From assembly GCF_022458985.1 (NCBI RefSeq), contig NC_061789.1:21246357-21310356 (forward strand): 64,000 nucleotides of DNA, in the 5' to 3' direction. The position numbers were made by a program, and so were the translations under genes. The notes beneath the pieces are model-generated. The model searched no databases. It worked only from the letters and a program-made list of their open reading frames with translations, and was not told the origin of the DNA. Of the stretch, positions 12,601 to 28,085 are shown piece by piece. The DNA comes from Mugil cephalus (taxonomy: Eukaryota > Chordata > Actinopteri > Mugiliformes > Mugilidae). The stretch's first letter is position 1; every line of letters starts with the position of its first letter.

Positions 12601-13600
12601 GAGTAAACAAAGGAAGCAGCACTACGTGCAAGCCAGAGAAGTTCACAGTTAAGACGGCAAGGTAAGCCATTTCAGTAGGTCTGCTTACATGTAGCCATGG
12701 AGACTTTCCACCCACAAGTGAGCTTTGAATATGTTTTTCATGTCCGTGTGTAGGAACTGCTTGCATTTAATTTTGCAGACCACCGTGGCAGTGCTCTTTT
12801 CATGTTTATTTTATATGTTGAGATGGGTATTTAATGAGACACCCTGCTTCTGTTCTGCTGTGCACCACCTGAGGAAACAGCAGTGTCTGACTTGCAACCT
12901 GTGGTGACGTTTCCTCTGTCTGGACTTAAAAATGGAACCCAGCTGTCACTTGCAACTCTGTAGGAACTAACACTGTTGTCTAAGGTGATGGCAGAACATG
13001 TCTGCCATTTTTCTGATCACAGTGCACCACTCATTTGTCAAAATACCACATCTGTCTGGTCTCTGGTCTGTTGAGAGAGCTATTGCTGTTCTCAGCTGTT
13101 TGTGTAAGTGGCTTTTTCATCTTTAGAAGATGGTGTTTTGGTCATATAACAGATGCTGTGCAGTCACAGTTGAACTTCACACCAGAAAGTCTTTGGGTGC
13201 CTTGAATTGTCTCTGATTCATGGCGGTCTGTGGTTGGTGTTTTGCTCTTAGTTATAGTACTGGAGAGGGTAAAATCCTGTGGTGTTCCCCAAGTTTTTTA
13301 ATTGCATTCTAGAGGTCAACTGATGCTAGAAGATCCCTGCTTATCATTACAGAGATGCATAATTGATAGCTTCAGCATTTGTAATTAGTAGAACATTAGA
13401 AATTCCTCGAAATGTTTTTATTTATGTGTATGTAATGGCTTTGGCAACTAAAGTGGAAACTCTTTGTTATATAATCTGTAAAACTATGTGGTCTTGGCTC
13501 TCTTTCAAATGATTAGTATATAAGCATTTAAGTATTTCAATACTTCTAGTGATCGTGATAAGTACATGGATATGTTATGTGGAATTGATTGTATTTTATT
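9700..13600. other. Non-coding stretch upstream of the cdc42ep4 coding exon
   Basis: No convincing coding sequence is present. The longest frame, 163 codons at 11054-11545, has no recognisable domain and a composition typical of chance translation. The last 100 bases are T-rich and run into the splice acceptor at 13616. Confidence 0.45.
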
Positions 13601-13747
13601 TGTTTTTTTTTTTCAGGTTGTCCAGCTGTCTGGAATTAAGGATCATTAGCATTCCAACTATCTAAGTAAGCTTCTGTTAAAGATTTGGCTGCTCTTTTTG
13701 GAGACGGACTACCTCTTTGTACAAATCAAAACACCTCATCAGCAACG
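13600..13747 (+). promoter_or_regulatory. cdc42ep4: Splice acceptor and 5'UTR of the cdc42ep4 coding exon
   Basis: A run of T residues followed by CAG, ending at 13616, forms a strong 3' splice site. The next 131 bases up to the start codon contain no ATG, so the first AUG in this exon is the one at 13748. This layout, a 5'UTR intron before one coding exon, is usual for the CDC42EP family. Confidence 0.75.
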
Positions 13748-14788
13748 ATGCCGATCTTAAAGCAGCTAGTGTCATCCTCATCGCAGACCAAGCGTCGTTC
13801 ACGTATGGACCTTACCAGGGAGATGATCAGCGCTCCTTTAGGTGACTTTCGCCATACCATGCATGTAGGACGCAGTGGTGATGCTTTTGGAGACACCTCC
13901 TTTCTCAGCACACGCTCGGGCGAACCTCCCCCTGAGACCACATCCTTCCCTCGCTCTCCCCGGCCTGGTCTCCTGTCACGCACGTTCAGGAGCAGCAAGC
14001 GCTCCCAGTCAGTGACCAGGATGGACCAACAGAGAGACAACCACCTGGCTGTCCCTGGAGAGTCTCCGACATATGTGAAGAACGCCATGTCTCTGCCCTT
14101 TCTCAATGATGAAGACAGAGAGGACAGTATCGTAGCAAAGAGTTTGTCTTCGAGTCCATTAAAGCACTTAGATGGGAGCAGTGCAGCTGCAACTGCTCAC
14201 TTCCTGGAGCTAGAAGAACGAAGCTTTGGTGAGCTGACTGAGCTGCCACAGAGCTCTCATCACTACGGAGGTGGAATGAAGCATGCAGAGTCAGTTATGT
14301 CGTTCCATGTTGACCTGGGACCCTCTATGCTGGGTGACATCCTGGGTGTGATGGAGAAGGAGGAAGATGATCTTGGCTATGAGGAGGGAAAGAGTAGTGA
14401 AGGCCACGCCTCGCCGCCTCTCAGCAGCCACGGCGAGGAAGAAGATAGCGAACACAGGGTAAAAGATGATGACCCAGAGGAGCAGATGGAGGCAGATGAA
14501 GAAGTGGCAGCACTGGAGCAGCAGGCCTCCCTGCTTCCAGCCAGCTCTGTGGAGCCAGAAGATGCAGGGCCTTACACCCCAGAGTACACTCCTGAGATGC
14601 GGCTCAAACACTTGCAGCACTTGGACAGCTGCTCCGTGTCAAGCTCCGGCTCTGCTGCTCTGGATGAGAAGCCTAACAGCCACACATACGCAGGTGATAC
14701 AGACAGCGCCACTTTTAGTGCTCCGCCAGAGGAGGAGAGCAACTTCTCCTCTTTTTTGGAGGATGAAGACGATGAGATTCATGTATGA
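13748..14788 (+). CDS. cdc42ep4: Cdc42 effector protein 4 (Borg4), single coding exon
   Basis: The product (346 aa) is a Cdc42 effector that in mammals binds GTP-Cdc42/TC10 and septins and controls actin and cell shape. The N-terminus MPILKQLVSSS and the next basic stretch match CDC42EP4 rather than the other Borg paralogues. The CRIB motif lies at residues 27-47 (ISAPLGDFRHTMHVG), followed by GDAFGDTSFL. Other conserved blocks are the basic/Ser segment LLSRTFRSSKRSQSVTR at 75-91, KNAMSLP at 111-117 and KHAESVMSFHVDLGPSMLGD at about 178-197. The C-terminus is acidic and ends DDEIHV, close to the family ending. The start at 13748 is the first ATG after the acceptor; upstream frame extension relies only on a TTG. 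Length is near the human protein's 356 aa. Residues about 203-340 are rich in Glu/Asp and weakly conserved. Whether it is the teleost a or b copy cannot be decided here. Confidence 0.95.
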   Translation: MPILKQLVSSSSQTKRRSRMDLTREMISAPLGDFRHTMHVGRSGDAFGDTSFLSTRSGEPPPETTSFPRSPRPGLLSRTFRSSKRSQSVTRMDQQRDNHLAVPGESPTYVKNAMSLPFLNDEDREDSIVAKSLSSSPLKHLDGSSAAATAHFLELEERSFGELTELPQSSHHYGGGMKHAESVMSFHVDLGPSMLGDILGVMEKEEDDLGYEEGKSSEGHASPPLSSHGEEEDSEHRVKDDDPEEQMEADEEVAALEQQASLLPASSVEPEDAGPYTPEYTPEMRLKHLQHLDSCSVSSSGSAALDEKPNSHTYAGDTDSATFSAPPEEESNFSSFLEDEDDEIHV

Positions 14789-16880
<2,092 letters not shown>

Positions 16881-19800
16881 TTTACTGTTGTATGTTTTAT
16901 TGCAGTTTTGTGGAAGGACGTCGTGCGGTGATACTGTGTGAATGAAGTTCTTATCATTCAGCAGCATTAACAAAAGGAATTCCTTGAGTGCCTCTCCTGT
17001 TTCCTTTTTACAATGCTTTGGCTGTCCCAGAAAAGGAAGGAAGGAAGCAATCAAGGCATTAGTGGCCTTAGTGGGACACGTCTCTAAAGTATACAACTTG
17101 AAAATGATGTGATTGACTCATGAGTATATGTGTGTGAGAGAAATTTCTCTCATCTGATAATCCAAAGGCTGAACTATAGCCCCAGTGCATCAGCACACAC
17201 GTGAGACAAATGAAACATAGAACGTGGACGAAAGGTTTATCACAGAATAAAGCTACACTGACAAACAGGAATTGCCTGTTCCCCAGTACAGGCCATGCTT
17301 TGGCATTTCACGCAATAATGAACCCCTCACATCCATGGCAAACATCAATGCACTATGTTTTTGTTCAGCACTCGCTACAGAGAGTTCAGTGTCTCGGGAC
17401 GGCATCCATCCACATTAAATTTGGATGGTGAAAACACTGCTCCGTTCCATCTTTACCTCATTTTGATTCAGCCTTTCAACTTATCTTTAGGGACTGTTTA
17501 ATCTTTATCTACTTTCAGTTTTTGCACAGACACATTACGCTAGAGTGCAGTCTGGCAGGAGGCTAGAAAAAGTCAATACTGTTACATTTATGGCAGAAGT
17601 TGTCCATATTATTGACTGTGGTGGTCAATACAAACCAGTAGTGGTATTGATCCTTCTTTTCTCTGCCTGTGTAAGGCCATTATTCTTCTTGCAGATTTTT
17701 TGAATATTTCTTTTAGAAGGAAACACAAACTTTTCACGAATTTGTATTCATAAAGTCACCCCACTACCTGAATGGTAGCCATTACCAGTTGGGGCCAGTT
17801 TAAAGCTGGTTATTTACTGCCATCTAGTGGTTGTAAGGCGCACAGGCCTCGTGATGGGTGTGTCAGGCTGATTTTACTTTGTGTTTTAACATTGATCTTT
17901 AATTCCACTCTAGCATCTTACACCCAACACAATACCCTACAGATTGATGGGTTTTACATTGTTTCATGTCTTTTACGATGGCTACACAAACAAGGAAAAC
18001 AAAATCGAGATTATATGGATGATTTGGGGGCATGACGTGAAAACAACTGTTCAAGTCGTCCCGCATATTTGAACTTGACACACAAGACGCCTGATTTGTT
18101 CAGGGGGTTCAGCTCACCCCCTCCCCCACAAAACCTGGGTGTAATTTGAGTCTTGCCTTGCAGCTGTTTCTCCCTCTCAAACACCCTGTGTGAAGCTTTG
18201 CATCTGCTTCTGAGTCTGTCAAATGCCATTTCCCTTTGGTTTCCAAACGTTCTTTGAAAATTGTATTTTTCTTACTTGAGCCACCAATGGGAGGCGCTCA
18301 CTGCCTTTAGGTTTATTATGTCAGGAGCCCCTGCCTGGACCCGCAACCTTTTCCGCTAAATTCCATCAGCAGACTTGCAACTCTTCCAGGAGGCTGAAGG
18401 CATGCTGAAATCTGGAAAGTATTAAACAACCTGCTGGTGGAGGGGATTGAGGAAAGGAAGGTAGGGGGTGGCTGAAGCAGAGGGAGAAGGGAAGTAAAAT
18501 TGGGGGATGGGGGAGAAAAGGAACGGAATACAAAATTGTTCATATACCGCCCTTTGCTTGGCTCTTCTCCCTATCCCCTCCCACAGGAACATTTGTGTGT
18601 AACCCCTCTCCCCCTCCCACCCCCCCTTAAAAAAATAAAAAAAATCCAAGCCACTCCCCAAGCAGCTACAACCTCTTTCTTTTGGTTTTGCAGCAGCATT
18701 TCGCAACTCTTTTTTAATGGGTCATAAACAAACACCCACTTCTCCTTGTAGCCCTGCACAAAGAGCGGGGGACTATGTTGGTGTGTGTGTATATGCAAAT
18801 GTAAAGAGTTGTTTGCTGGCACACAAGTGAAAGACGAGTTGCCATGGTCAAAAAGCCCGGACTCATGGACTTTGTATTATCTATTGGCAGTGAGAAAAAC
18901 TGGGTGCCATCCGGACCTCCCTATCAAGGATTTGCCACACATACATTTGTAATATCCAGGAGAGCATACTGGACCAGAGTGACATGGCCTTTATGGGTGT
19001 TTTGAATAAGAGCTGTGCTAAGATATGATTTTTTATATCAGCAATTCAGGCAATTCAATAAGTAAGGTTGTCCTCACAGAGATGGTGTAGTTTCTTTTCA
19101 AATCATCTTTTTGTTAGGATAAAGTTTTACCATTTCATTTGCTTGCCTTGACCCATTATAGATATTTGTGAGTCACTCGCCAAAACAAGTGTTGTTTTTG
19201 TATTGACTAAGTCTTGACGCTTCTAGCCAGAGTAATCTATCTTTGCATATTCAAATTATTATATTATTATATTCAGTCTGCGTGACAGTCAAACTAACAA
19301 ACCGTATCATTACAGACCCGTTTTTTTTCCCCCTTCATGTTTTCAAAGATAGCCCCAGTTATTCCTCCAGGAGAGCAAGCTGCAGCACTACGGATATTGG
19401 TGTTAACAGGAGCAGCGAACATAAACATTCCAGTATCCAGTGTTGACCTCTTGACCTCCAAAACCTGGATCTGCGGTGCCGGCAGTAGGAGACCACACAC
19501 ACACATGGCGGGTGGAGGAGCACGGAGGACGTGAAACATCTTTGGTGTCCTTGTCTTAAAGGGTTTCAGATGCTTTACTCAAACAATTAGACCAGCCTCT
19601 TTTAAATATCAGCGTTCCTGCTCAGTAATTTATTGGAGGTATGTCAGAATGTGTGGTTTTCTCATATGGAAAAAATATATATATTCCAAAGGAAGTAGCT
19701 CACATCTCTCTTTTTCTCCAGCAGTCATTTTGCAACAGGCAGCTTCTTTTGTGGATGTGGTGATTGTGTCATATCTCCTTGGACTTCACTCAAATCATGT

Positions 19801-20420
19801 TTTTCCATCTGGAAGCATAGTTGTCTGCTTTAAACTCTGCAGACTAAAGCCATGTATTCAACAAACATATTAGTCTTTTGTCAATACAGGAGTTTTTATT
19901 TCTTTGTCTTTCAGTATTATGGTTTCAACACTTGGCTGTCAGTTCTAAACTTCTGTGTGCAGAGGTTTATGTGTACTACACATCCACTTTTTGTGTGGAA
20001 GTGTGGAAACCATGATACAGTCCCACACTCTTCCACAGTTTCCTTGCGTCTATGTGGTACCATGCAAACCACATCTCACTCTGCTGAAGAGTCTATGTCC
20101 TGCAGCCATATGCATCCCCAGGAGGTCTGGCCTGGACTGCATTCAGCCATGAACACAATGCATGGGGCTAGGAGCTACGCTGTTCCCCACTCCCTCATTT
20201 CTGCCAGAGGCTGCTTTCTTTCCGAGGCCTGTCTACGGCTGGCTGACGCTGAAGGAAGGCGAGCACTCTGTTTATCTCAACTCCTACACTCATCTGTACG
20301 CCCATAAATTGGGTAGCAGCCCATTTGTAAACCTCTACACATTAAGTTTTGGACATTTGTTGATACAACATACATTTTTAGAAATTTTATTCTTTATAGT
20401 TAATGGATTTCTACATCTAG

Positions 20421-20446
20421 TAAAAAAAAAGAAAAAGAAAAAAAAA
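20421..20446. repeat. A-rich simple tract
   Basis: Poly-A interrupted by two G residues. It has no obvious retroposon body attached. Confidence 0.85.
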
Positions 20447-21027
20447 GTTTATTTCTGAGTGTAGCTTAGTGGGTTGGGATCAGTTAATTTATCAGTGAAT
20501 GACTTCAGATGTTGATCACGCATCCAGGCTACAACCTTGCCAGTACAGACTTGGTGCTGTTCCAACAGATGCTGTATGTCCATAGTACAATACCACCCTT
20601 GTTTGGTAGACACTACATGCCCACAGAGGAGTGAAATACTCTAAAGCTGGCCAAGAAGGAAGGGATCACAAAGGTTCACTTCCTATAGGCCAACTTTAAA
20701 CTCTGACCTACTGCTCCGTCTTCCTTTTAATCTTCCCTCTCTCCTGACATAGTAGAGTAATACCAGTGCCACTCATTCCCCGTGTTGTGACGTTTGCGAA
20801 TGAACTGAATAGCTCTTTAAAATGAACGATGTGAACCAATTCGCAGTTGTGGACCTTTGTTTTTTTTCTGTGTTTTACACAGAAGCATCTCCTTTTCATT
20901 GGTGTTTATTTGATATGTAAATATCACATGATATCATCTATTTGAGTTTTCCACATGGCCTTTACTTGAGTGCCTCAGTACACATTAGTATCAGGACGGG
21001 GAACGGGAAGGTTTTTACTGAATTTCC

Positions 21028-21055
21028 CACAGGATAAATAAAATCTCTAGAATCA
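21028..21055 (+). repeat. Short LINE 3'-tail-like fragment
   Basis: The sequence TTTCCCACAGGATAAATAAA resembles the common fish LINE 3' end in which a G/C-rich stretch precedes a GGATNAATAAA signal. It is too short to place in a family. Confidence 0.4.
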
Positions 21056-24000
21056 ATAATTCAAACTCAGATTTCCCACGAATAGAATATATTTTGGGGG
21101 GAGATCCATGTTTGAATGATTCTGATCCAGATCATATTGTTTAATTAATCTTATGATTAATTCCCAGATATAATAAGTTATCCCCAGACCGGCATCTTAA
21201 AAATAAATCAATATCAAAATGAGCCAGTGTTTTGACTGGCTCTTTTAAAGGAATGGACTGACAAGATCTGGCTCCCTTCAAAGAGCCTTTCTAGCCTGGC
21301 GCTAATCTGGAAAGAAGTGTGTCCTTTTGTACAACACATTTCTTTCATCCAGTAACTCTTCCTTTAAATGTTCATAAAGTAATATGTGTCAGCCACATGT
21401 GTAAGAAGCAAATGTGTGAACATTTCTGTTTGTGCAAACTAACTTCGGAGGTTCACATTATCCATTGTACTTGAATGAATGAATAAATCGAAAGTCTAAC
21501 GAGCAGGCTGCTCTGAAGGATGTGCAAGTTGTTCCTCGTTCCCAGAGATGAGATTATAAGATTAGATGAGATTATGTTCTGGCCATTTATTTATAAAACA
21601 CAGTGTCTACTGTTCACATAGTTTGACGTCTGGGATTTTGTAGTGTACTCACTAATATCAGCACTGGCAGAGCCAACTGGACAGACTTTCCATTACAGTC
21701 TATCACCTTCCTGTTTTCATGCAACTTCATGTGCAAGCTCTACTTCACAGTGGAAACACTGCAACAGCTTAAAGGCTCATTCACTCTCCCCAAATCTCAA
21801 TAGCATCATAAATCAGGGTGTGTCTAGAGATCGAAAACAACACTTGGGTGAAGAATCCCAGAACTCCATGTGGCGAGATGACTTTAAAACACACTGTACT
21901 GGGTGTTGGTCCTCCATTTAACAACTCCGTCATCTACTTTATGCTCCACTCCCTCTGGCCATAGTTCCCTCTGGACTGAGCTGGAGAGGAGAGGGGGGAA
22001 AGTCCAGCCGATGCTGGCTCTCTTATTCATCCACCCTCCTCCTCCAAGTGTATGCAGCCAATAAGAGCAGACAGAACATACACAGATGGGTTGTGTATCT
22101 GTCTTCTGTTGGGTTGGGTTGACTTATGTGGTGTATATTTTATTTTGTCTGATAGTTTAATGATTGAATTAGGCTGGATTTATATTGTACTACGAAGAAA
22201 ACATTTGAAGACAGAATTTTATGAGTTCTTAACGAAACTTTTGCAAGCTGCATTAATGTCCATTATATCCTGTGCAAATAAATTCTCTTGCATTTTGCTC
22301 TATATTAAATGAGAGAAGTCACACTGAATGCTGAACAGCAGCAGCCATTATTCTGCAGGCACGCACCCTATAAATGTAAACCTTCACTAAATGTTGGATT
22401 GAAACCAGCGTCAAAAACAGCACTGCAAATATTTGATCACATTTTCACATCTGCCAAAAGGCATTTTTCTGGGCTTTACATTTTATTAGATCTACGCTGT
22501 TTATTTTAAAAATAAACCATTCAAGTAACACATTGCATGAGATACCGGGGTGTGTTTGGCTCTGAGCTCAGAATATTCAGCTGAGCGTGAGGCCATCTCC
22601 TGGATTTCCTGTATCAGACAACTGCCTTTTGGCAGATTAGCATGGTAAAGCCAGGTTAAAGTCCTCTCCACCCTCTCCATCTGCAACTGTTTACTGTGAT
22701 TGGCAGCTCACTGCAATGCTCAAAGAAAGCTGTTCGAGACTCATCTCAAGCGACGCATTGGCTCATTTACACCACAATCTCTAGAAAAATACGTTGACAG
22801 CAAAAACCTCAAACTTCATGGGAATGAGGTTTGTGTATGTGTGCGAGTTCAGGAATGCAAGAGCGCTCACGTGGATGTTTGACCGACTTGGTAAGCAATA
22901 GCAAAGTTGGACAAAATGTGAATCAGAGCAGGATGGAACAAATAGAGAATGAATGGTTAAGTAATCATCCAAATCCCTCTTTTTTTTTGTAATCTCTTGT
23001 TGCGCTGCACCAGCTGTGCTGCAGCTTTTGGCCAGCCAGGAAGTGTTGGAGGAGGAGTGTATGGGGTGGAGGCAGGATGAGGTCACAGGGCTGTTGGCCC
23101 CTGGGATGGGAGGATAGCTGAAAGGAGAGACGAGACACTTGGCCCACTGTTATTGCTCCATCTTTTCCATTCTTAAGCTCACTGTTAAAATCAGTTGCCC
23201 CGCACAGAGCTGCCATTTTGAATGTCATTAAACAGTGATCGTCTCTTTCACATATGCACACACACAACTTACATAGTGAAAGTGAGTCACCCGCTCAGCC
23301 ATAGGCTTATTTAGAGACCACTGTGTGAGTGCCTGGTCTTGCATGCTTGAGATGCCTTGGGTGTGACCAGGGTGGCCTGCAGTGTGTGTGTGTGTTATGG
23401 TTGCTCCAGCTGCCTGTCGTCTCCAGCTTGTCTCATCAGTTCTCACTGAATGAGGAAAGCCAGCCAGACAGTGACTCAAGCAGAGAAAAGGATACTAGAT
23501 GGAAAAAAAGAATAAAAACTGCAGATGGAATTTGGAATTTTCTGATCACCAGCGGTTTCACCAGGAAATTAGGCATTTTCATCCCTTTATTGATCATATC
23601 ATACAGTCATGTAAAGAGATAACGCAAAGTTGAACCCAATAATGAAACTGAAAGTTATAGACGCCACAAAATATGGATGTAATAGTGAGGGGTGAAAAAG
23701 AATTACCGTCACCGCAGAGTTTCCATTTTTCCATGAACTTTCCCGTCATCAGTAGTGCAGATACACTGCAGTCAGTCTGGTGATTCTCAAGAATTGGCCG
23801 GCACAGCCCACTCCCTCCTCCCACAAGCATGTGTGTAGTTTGTACAGACTGGAGATCTACAAACCCAAGCATGACCTCAGAGAATTAAACATTCTCCTTG
23901 GAAAACCCCCACATCCTCAGAGTGGCATTCTAGGTTGTCAGCTGCATTGTGATTGTTTTACACGTGCATGTGTGTAAAACAGAGTAAGGGAGGTTTTTCT

Positions 24001-27000
24001 CTGCAACTTCACTTGTGCAACTATTTTCCATAAGCAGACATCTCTCTCTCTCTGCTGTTGAGCATGTAGCGTATTCATACTTGTGCTACGTATAGGATTA
24101 GTTATTAATGAGGCTGACTTTATATCTCGGAGCTCAGCATTTTTTAACAAGGCTTTAGCTGAAATATAGGCTCAGTGTAATGAGAGCCCAGGTAACTGTT
24201 TTGAAAGGGGAACTTTATAATGGAAAATTATAAAAACAACCACTGTTTTCAATTACGTCTCTCCACCCCATCCCCCAAAACTGCGAAAACGTGGAAAGTC
24301 CAATCCCAACTGACATGCTATAGTTTCCTCTCACCACTTCCCTGAACCATATGGCCTACCATGAGATTTAATCCGTCATTCTTTTGGGTGTACATTCTAA
24401 ACTTCCGTTTTTATTTATGGAAAATGGATCTTATTTGTGGTCCTTTTTTTTTTCTGTTTGTTTTTTTTGTTAATCAAGAGACAAAAAAAAAAACGACAAC
24501 CTAGGAAAGCCACAATGTTAAAATAGACTCTCAGTACAAAGATTATTTTTTCTCTGCAGCTCTGCTTGTTGTTATTGACCACACCCTAGTTTTCTGTAGT
24601 GAAATTCATTATATAAAGGAACTTCGCGGAACACGTGTTTTGAAACACTTATATGGGTGGAGGAACAGGCTAAGGTCTCATCTGGAATGCATAAACCATA
24701 ACAATACATCCCAGCATCTCTCATCACTCTGGATCAAGAGCCGTACTTGTCTGGGATGTGACTGGGTGGGATCTGTTAGTCCTGTGTAGATCAAACTGCT
24801 CTTACTCTTACTGTGTTCTTTTTTTTATATATTATACGTGCAGTTTATAAAATGTTTGTACACTGAAAATGATCTAAACTAATGTTCTGTGTTCTGGGGA
24901 ACTCGACACATCTTTCATTATAAGCCAAACTAGGGTTTGTGTGTGAGATATATTTCAGACAATATCCTACAACTTAACAACATGGCCGTTGCTCTGATAG
25001 AGTGGTTCCATATTTTCTGTTTCTGAAGGTAACTGACCTTTCTGCATTTACTTAGTTGTTTCAGCTTGCATGAACTTCCTAAAAAATTGTCACCAAATGA
25101 TTTTTTCTACATTGTTACTTTCTGTGTTTTAAATGAGCCAGCTCCTCCAAAATGACAAATGAGACACAGAGGAAAAGTCAGGGAACATTTCTAAATTCAG
25201 TTGCTTTCACCCACTGGAGACGTTTACAATACATTTCAGCATGAAAGAAAATGTCAGAGCAGCAGACATTTAGCTAACCATAGTTGTCACACTTCTAAAA
25301 AGGGCAGGGAATGGGGCATCAAATATTCATTTGGCTGCGCGTTTGTTGGTATTTTCATGTTTGCTTTTTAGCAGTTTTTAGAGTTGACTTTCATTTAAAC
25401 GCATCCTCATCTCCTCCTTCGCCTCCTTCAGGAAAAGCTGTCAGTGGGCTTGGCACAGATCTTGTGTGAACCGTTGTCTGGGATACAGTCCAGACTGATG
25501 CCTACGGACTGACACACATCATGTCACTGCTCCAAGCCAAGTCCTACTGCAAAGACCACAATTTCCTTTGGCCAGGCCGCTAGGCTAGCCATCACATATG
25601 TGTGTTTGACCACACTTCCCTCCATGTAAGAAGAGAAGACAGAGCATTATGGATTGCATTATCAAGTTTGGTTTCACGTGCAGTCAGATGACTCATAACT
25701 TATGTAATGGGTCTAATCTAGACAGAGACAAGTTTGTGAGACATGCTGAAGAATAATCGATCGCTATTTCAAGTTTGTCTGTTTTGCATACTTACCAAAA
25801 GTCAGTAAAAGAAATGTAATCAAGTGTAAAAAACCTCCTGGTGACCGGAGGTTATCACAGATGCACTCCACCCCATCGACGTAAGCAGATTTTCCCTCAG
25901 AAAGTAAATGAGCTCCCAGCGTGTGTTTATTTTGGCATATCTTGACAGAATCAACTCTGTATATAATTTTTACAAAGCTGCAATAAATACCTATTACTTG
26001 AGATAGTATGCTAATAGCCAGATAGTGTCATCTTTTTGCAGGTAGACTTATAATCGCTGCAAGGGGCTGGTAACCTATTCAGAAAGAAAATATTCGCCAG
26101 CACACACCTTTCTACACATGCAGTCTGAATTGGCTGCCTGTGGAGGAAGTGCTGCGATGTTAACTGCCAAATAAGCACAGACGCGCTGCCTGGAAAAGAT
26201 AGCACACTACGGAAAAAGAGACCCACTGATATCTAATATGTGGGAATTATTTTGGTCTTTAAAGGTTTTAGGGGATTGCAGGTGAAGAATTCAAAGAAGC
26301 TGAATTGTATGGCCTTGGGTGCTTATGCAGACATTTGATTGCAATTAAAAATAACTAGCTTGGACTGTGCCTGGTGTAGTTTCGATATTTATCTGTAGAT
26401 AACAGAGCCGTGAGAACTGTGTAGAAACAAGAGCACGGCAATTCAGATTGAATTCTTTCATAGCTTTTATTGCTTCATTTCAAACCCCCAAGGCCAGTAT
26501 GACTGTGATTCCAAGCAATACACAGTTTGTGTGCTGGCCCTGCCTTTTGGGTTGTGTGAGCTGATGACATCGGCTCCAACAGGAAGCCAGGGGCTGATGA
26601 TTAGCACATGTTTAGGATCACTAGGGTGCCACAATCTGGAGTTTGTCATGCCGTATGTCTCTGATTTATTTGGTTGTTGTTTCTTCACAGGGAGGGAAAG
26701 ACCCACTTTTAAAGGGAAAGACGCAAGACTCGCGCCCCTCTCAAACGTCTTGGCCCACATCATCTGATTTAGCTCCCAGCCAATGAGGATCTTCAGCTTG
26801 GTCATGGTTCATTTTGAAGTTTCCAATGGAAGAGGTGAGACAGGGCATGACCAGCATGAACAACAGTGCTATCCTGTTTTGGATTTGCACACGGGCCTGC
26901 ACATTTCACCGGCAATGCCTCTGACATATATACTGTATAATGTTATACTACTGGGGCTAGGTCATACCCAACATGTGAAGATGGTCAAAAATAGTTTTGC

Positions 27001-27966
27001 ACATATTTACGGTATTTTACTATCAGTGTCATTGCGCGCCTGGTAAAGTGTGCTGTCAGTTAATATTTCGGGGCATAGAAGGCCCTCTCCAGCTCCTCCT
27101 GAATGATCTGTGGGATGTTATCTGATACTCACTAAAATGGTGTAACATAAACACTAAGCACAACACAATGAGGCCAGCTCTGCCCTGAGGTTCGGGCAGC
27201 ACAAAGAGAGCATCATACACATCCTGAAAAAAAGAGAATGCATCTGGTAGAGGAATGTCGTTGTCTGTGGTTTCACATTACACTGAGTGATGCATTTGAC
27301 ACAGAATGTGGATAAGAACAGGCCACAGTATTAACAAACTGATCAAATCCGTAACAAATGCCTGGGGCCCTGTGAGGGGTTATGTGTGTATTAACATCAA
27401 TATTTTCCAGCTGTGATGTCCCTAAGATGTCCACTGAGATGACATAGAGATTTTTTTTTCGTTTGCCACTCCTGATAACATCTGGCCAGGCTGATGTCAG
27501 AGCTTTAGTGTTTCCTCTTATTTTGGTAGACCTTCCATAGGTGAAGGGGAGTTCCTTCATTCCTTCATATTCCCCAAAGTAAAATTGCCTGTCAAGCTGT
27601 CCAACTAAGATGTCCTCCAAGCAACCAAACCAGGGTCACGTCCGACCCAAGACCTAATCCCCGCTTGTGTCACTCTTTCCTTACTCCCATCTTTGCTATT
27701 GAGAAGGAGTAGTCCAAAAGTGTCATTTGGCCTCTCTTGCAAAACCCAGCTATTAGGGTTAGGCTGAAGCTGACTAATATTGTCAAAAAAAGAACAGAAC
27801 ATTCCAGTAGTATATCCTCTCAGAAATGTGACTTAATATACTTGATATGCAGTAAATACATAACCTGAGACAATTTGAATTTAGAGTATAACTACTTTTA
27901 TCACTTGTAGGTTTGTACATATACAAATCTTGAATATTTTGCCTATATTATTGTTTATTATTATTA

Positions 27967-27990
27967 TTTTATTTTATTTTATTTTATTTT
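27967..27990. repeat. (TTTTA)n pentanucleotide repeat
   Basis: About five TTTTA units in a longer T/A-rich stretch. Confidence 0.9.
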
Positions 27991-28009
27991 ACACCTATAT
28001 TTGTCACAG

Positions 28010-28085
28010 TTGTGTGTTGGTTAGCATTGATGCCTCACAACAGGAAGGTTCTGGGTTCACATCCTGGCTGATGTGGGTCCTTTTC
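28010..28085 (+). repeat. SINE-like dispersed repeat, head-only fragment
   Basis: The GTTAGCATTGATGCCTCACA motif and the B-box-like GGGTTCACATCC correspond to the tRNA-like head seen at 1597-1660. The body and tail are absent. Confidence 0.6.

Noticed and set aside
19852..20307. A 151-codon + strand frame in the intergenic region
   Set aside because: Cys/His-rich chance translation without conserved motifs and overlapped by two other frames.
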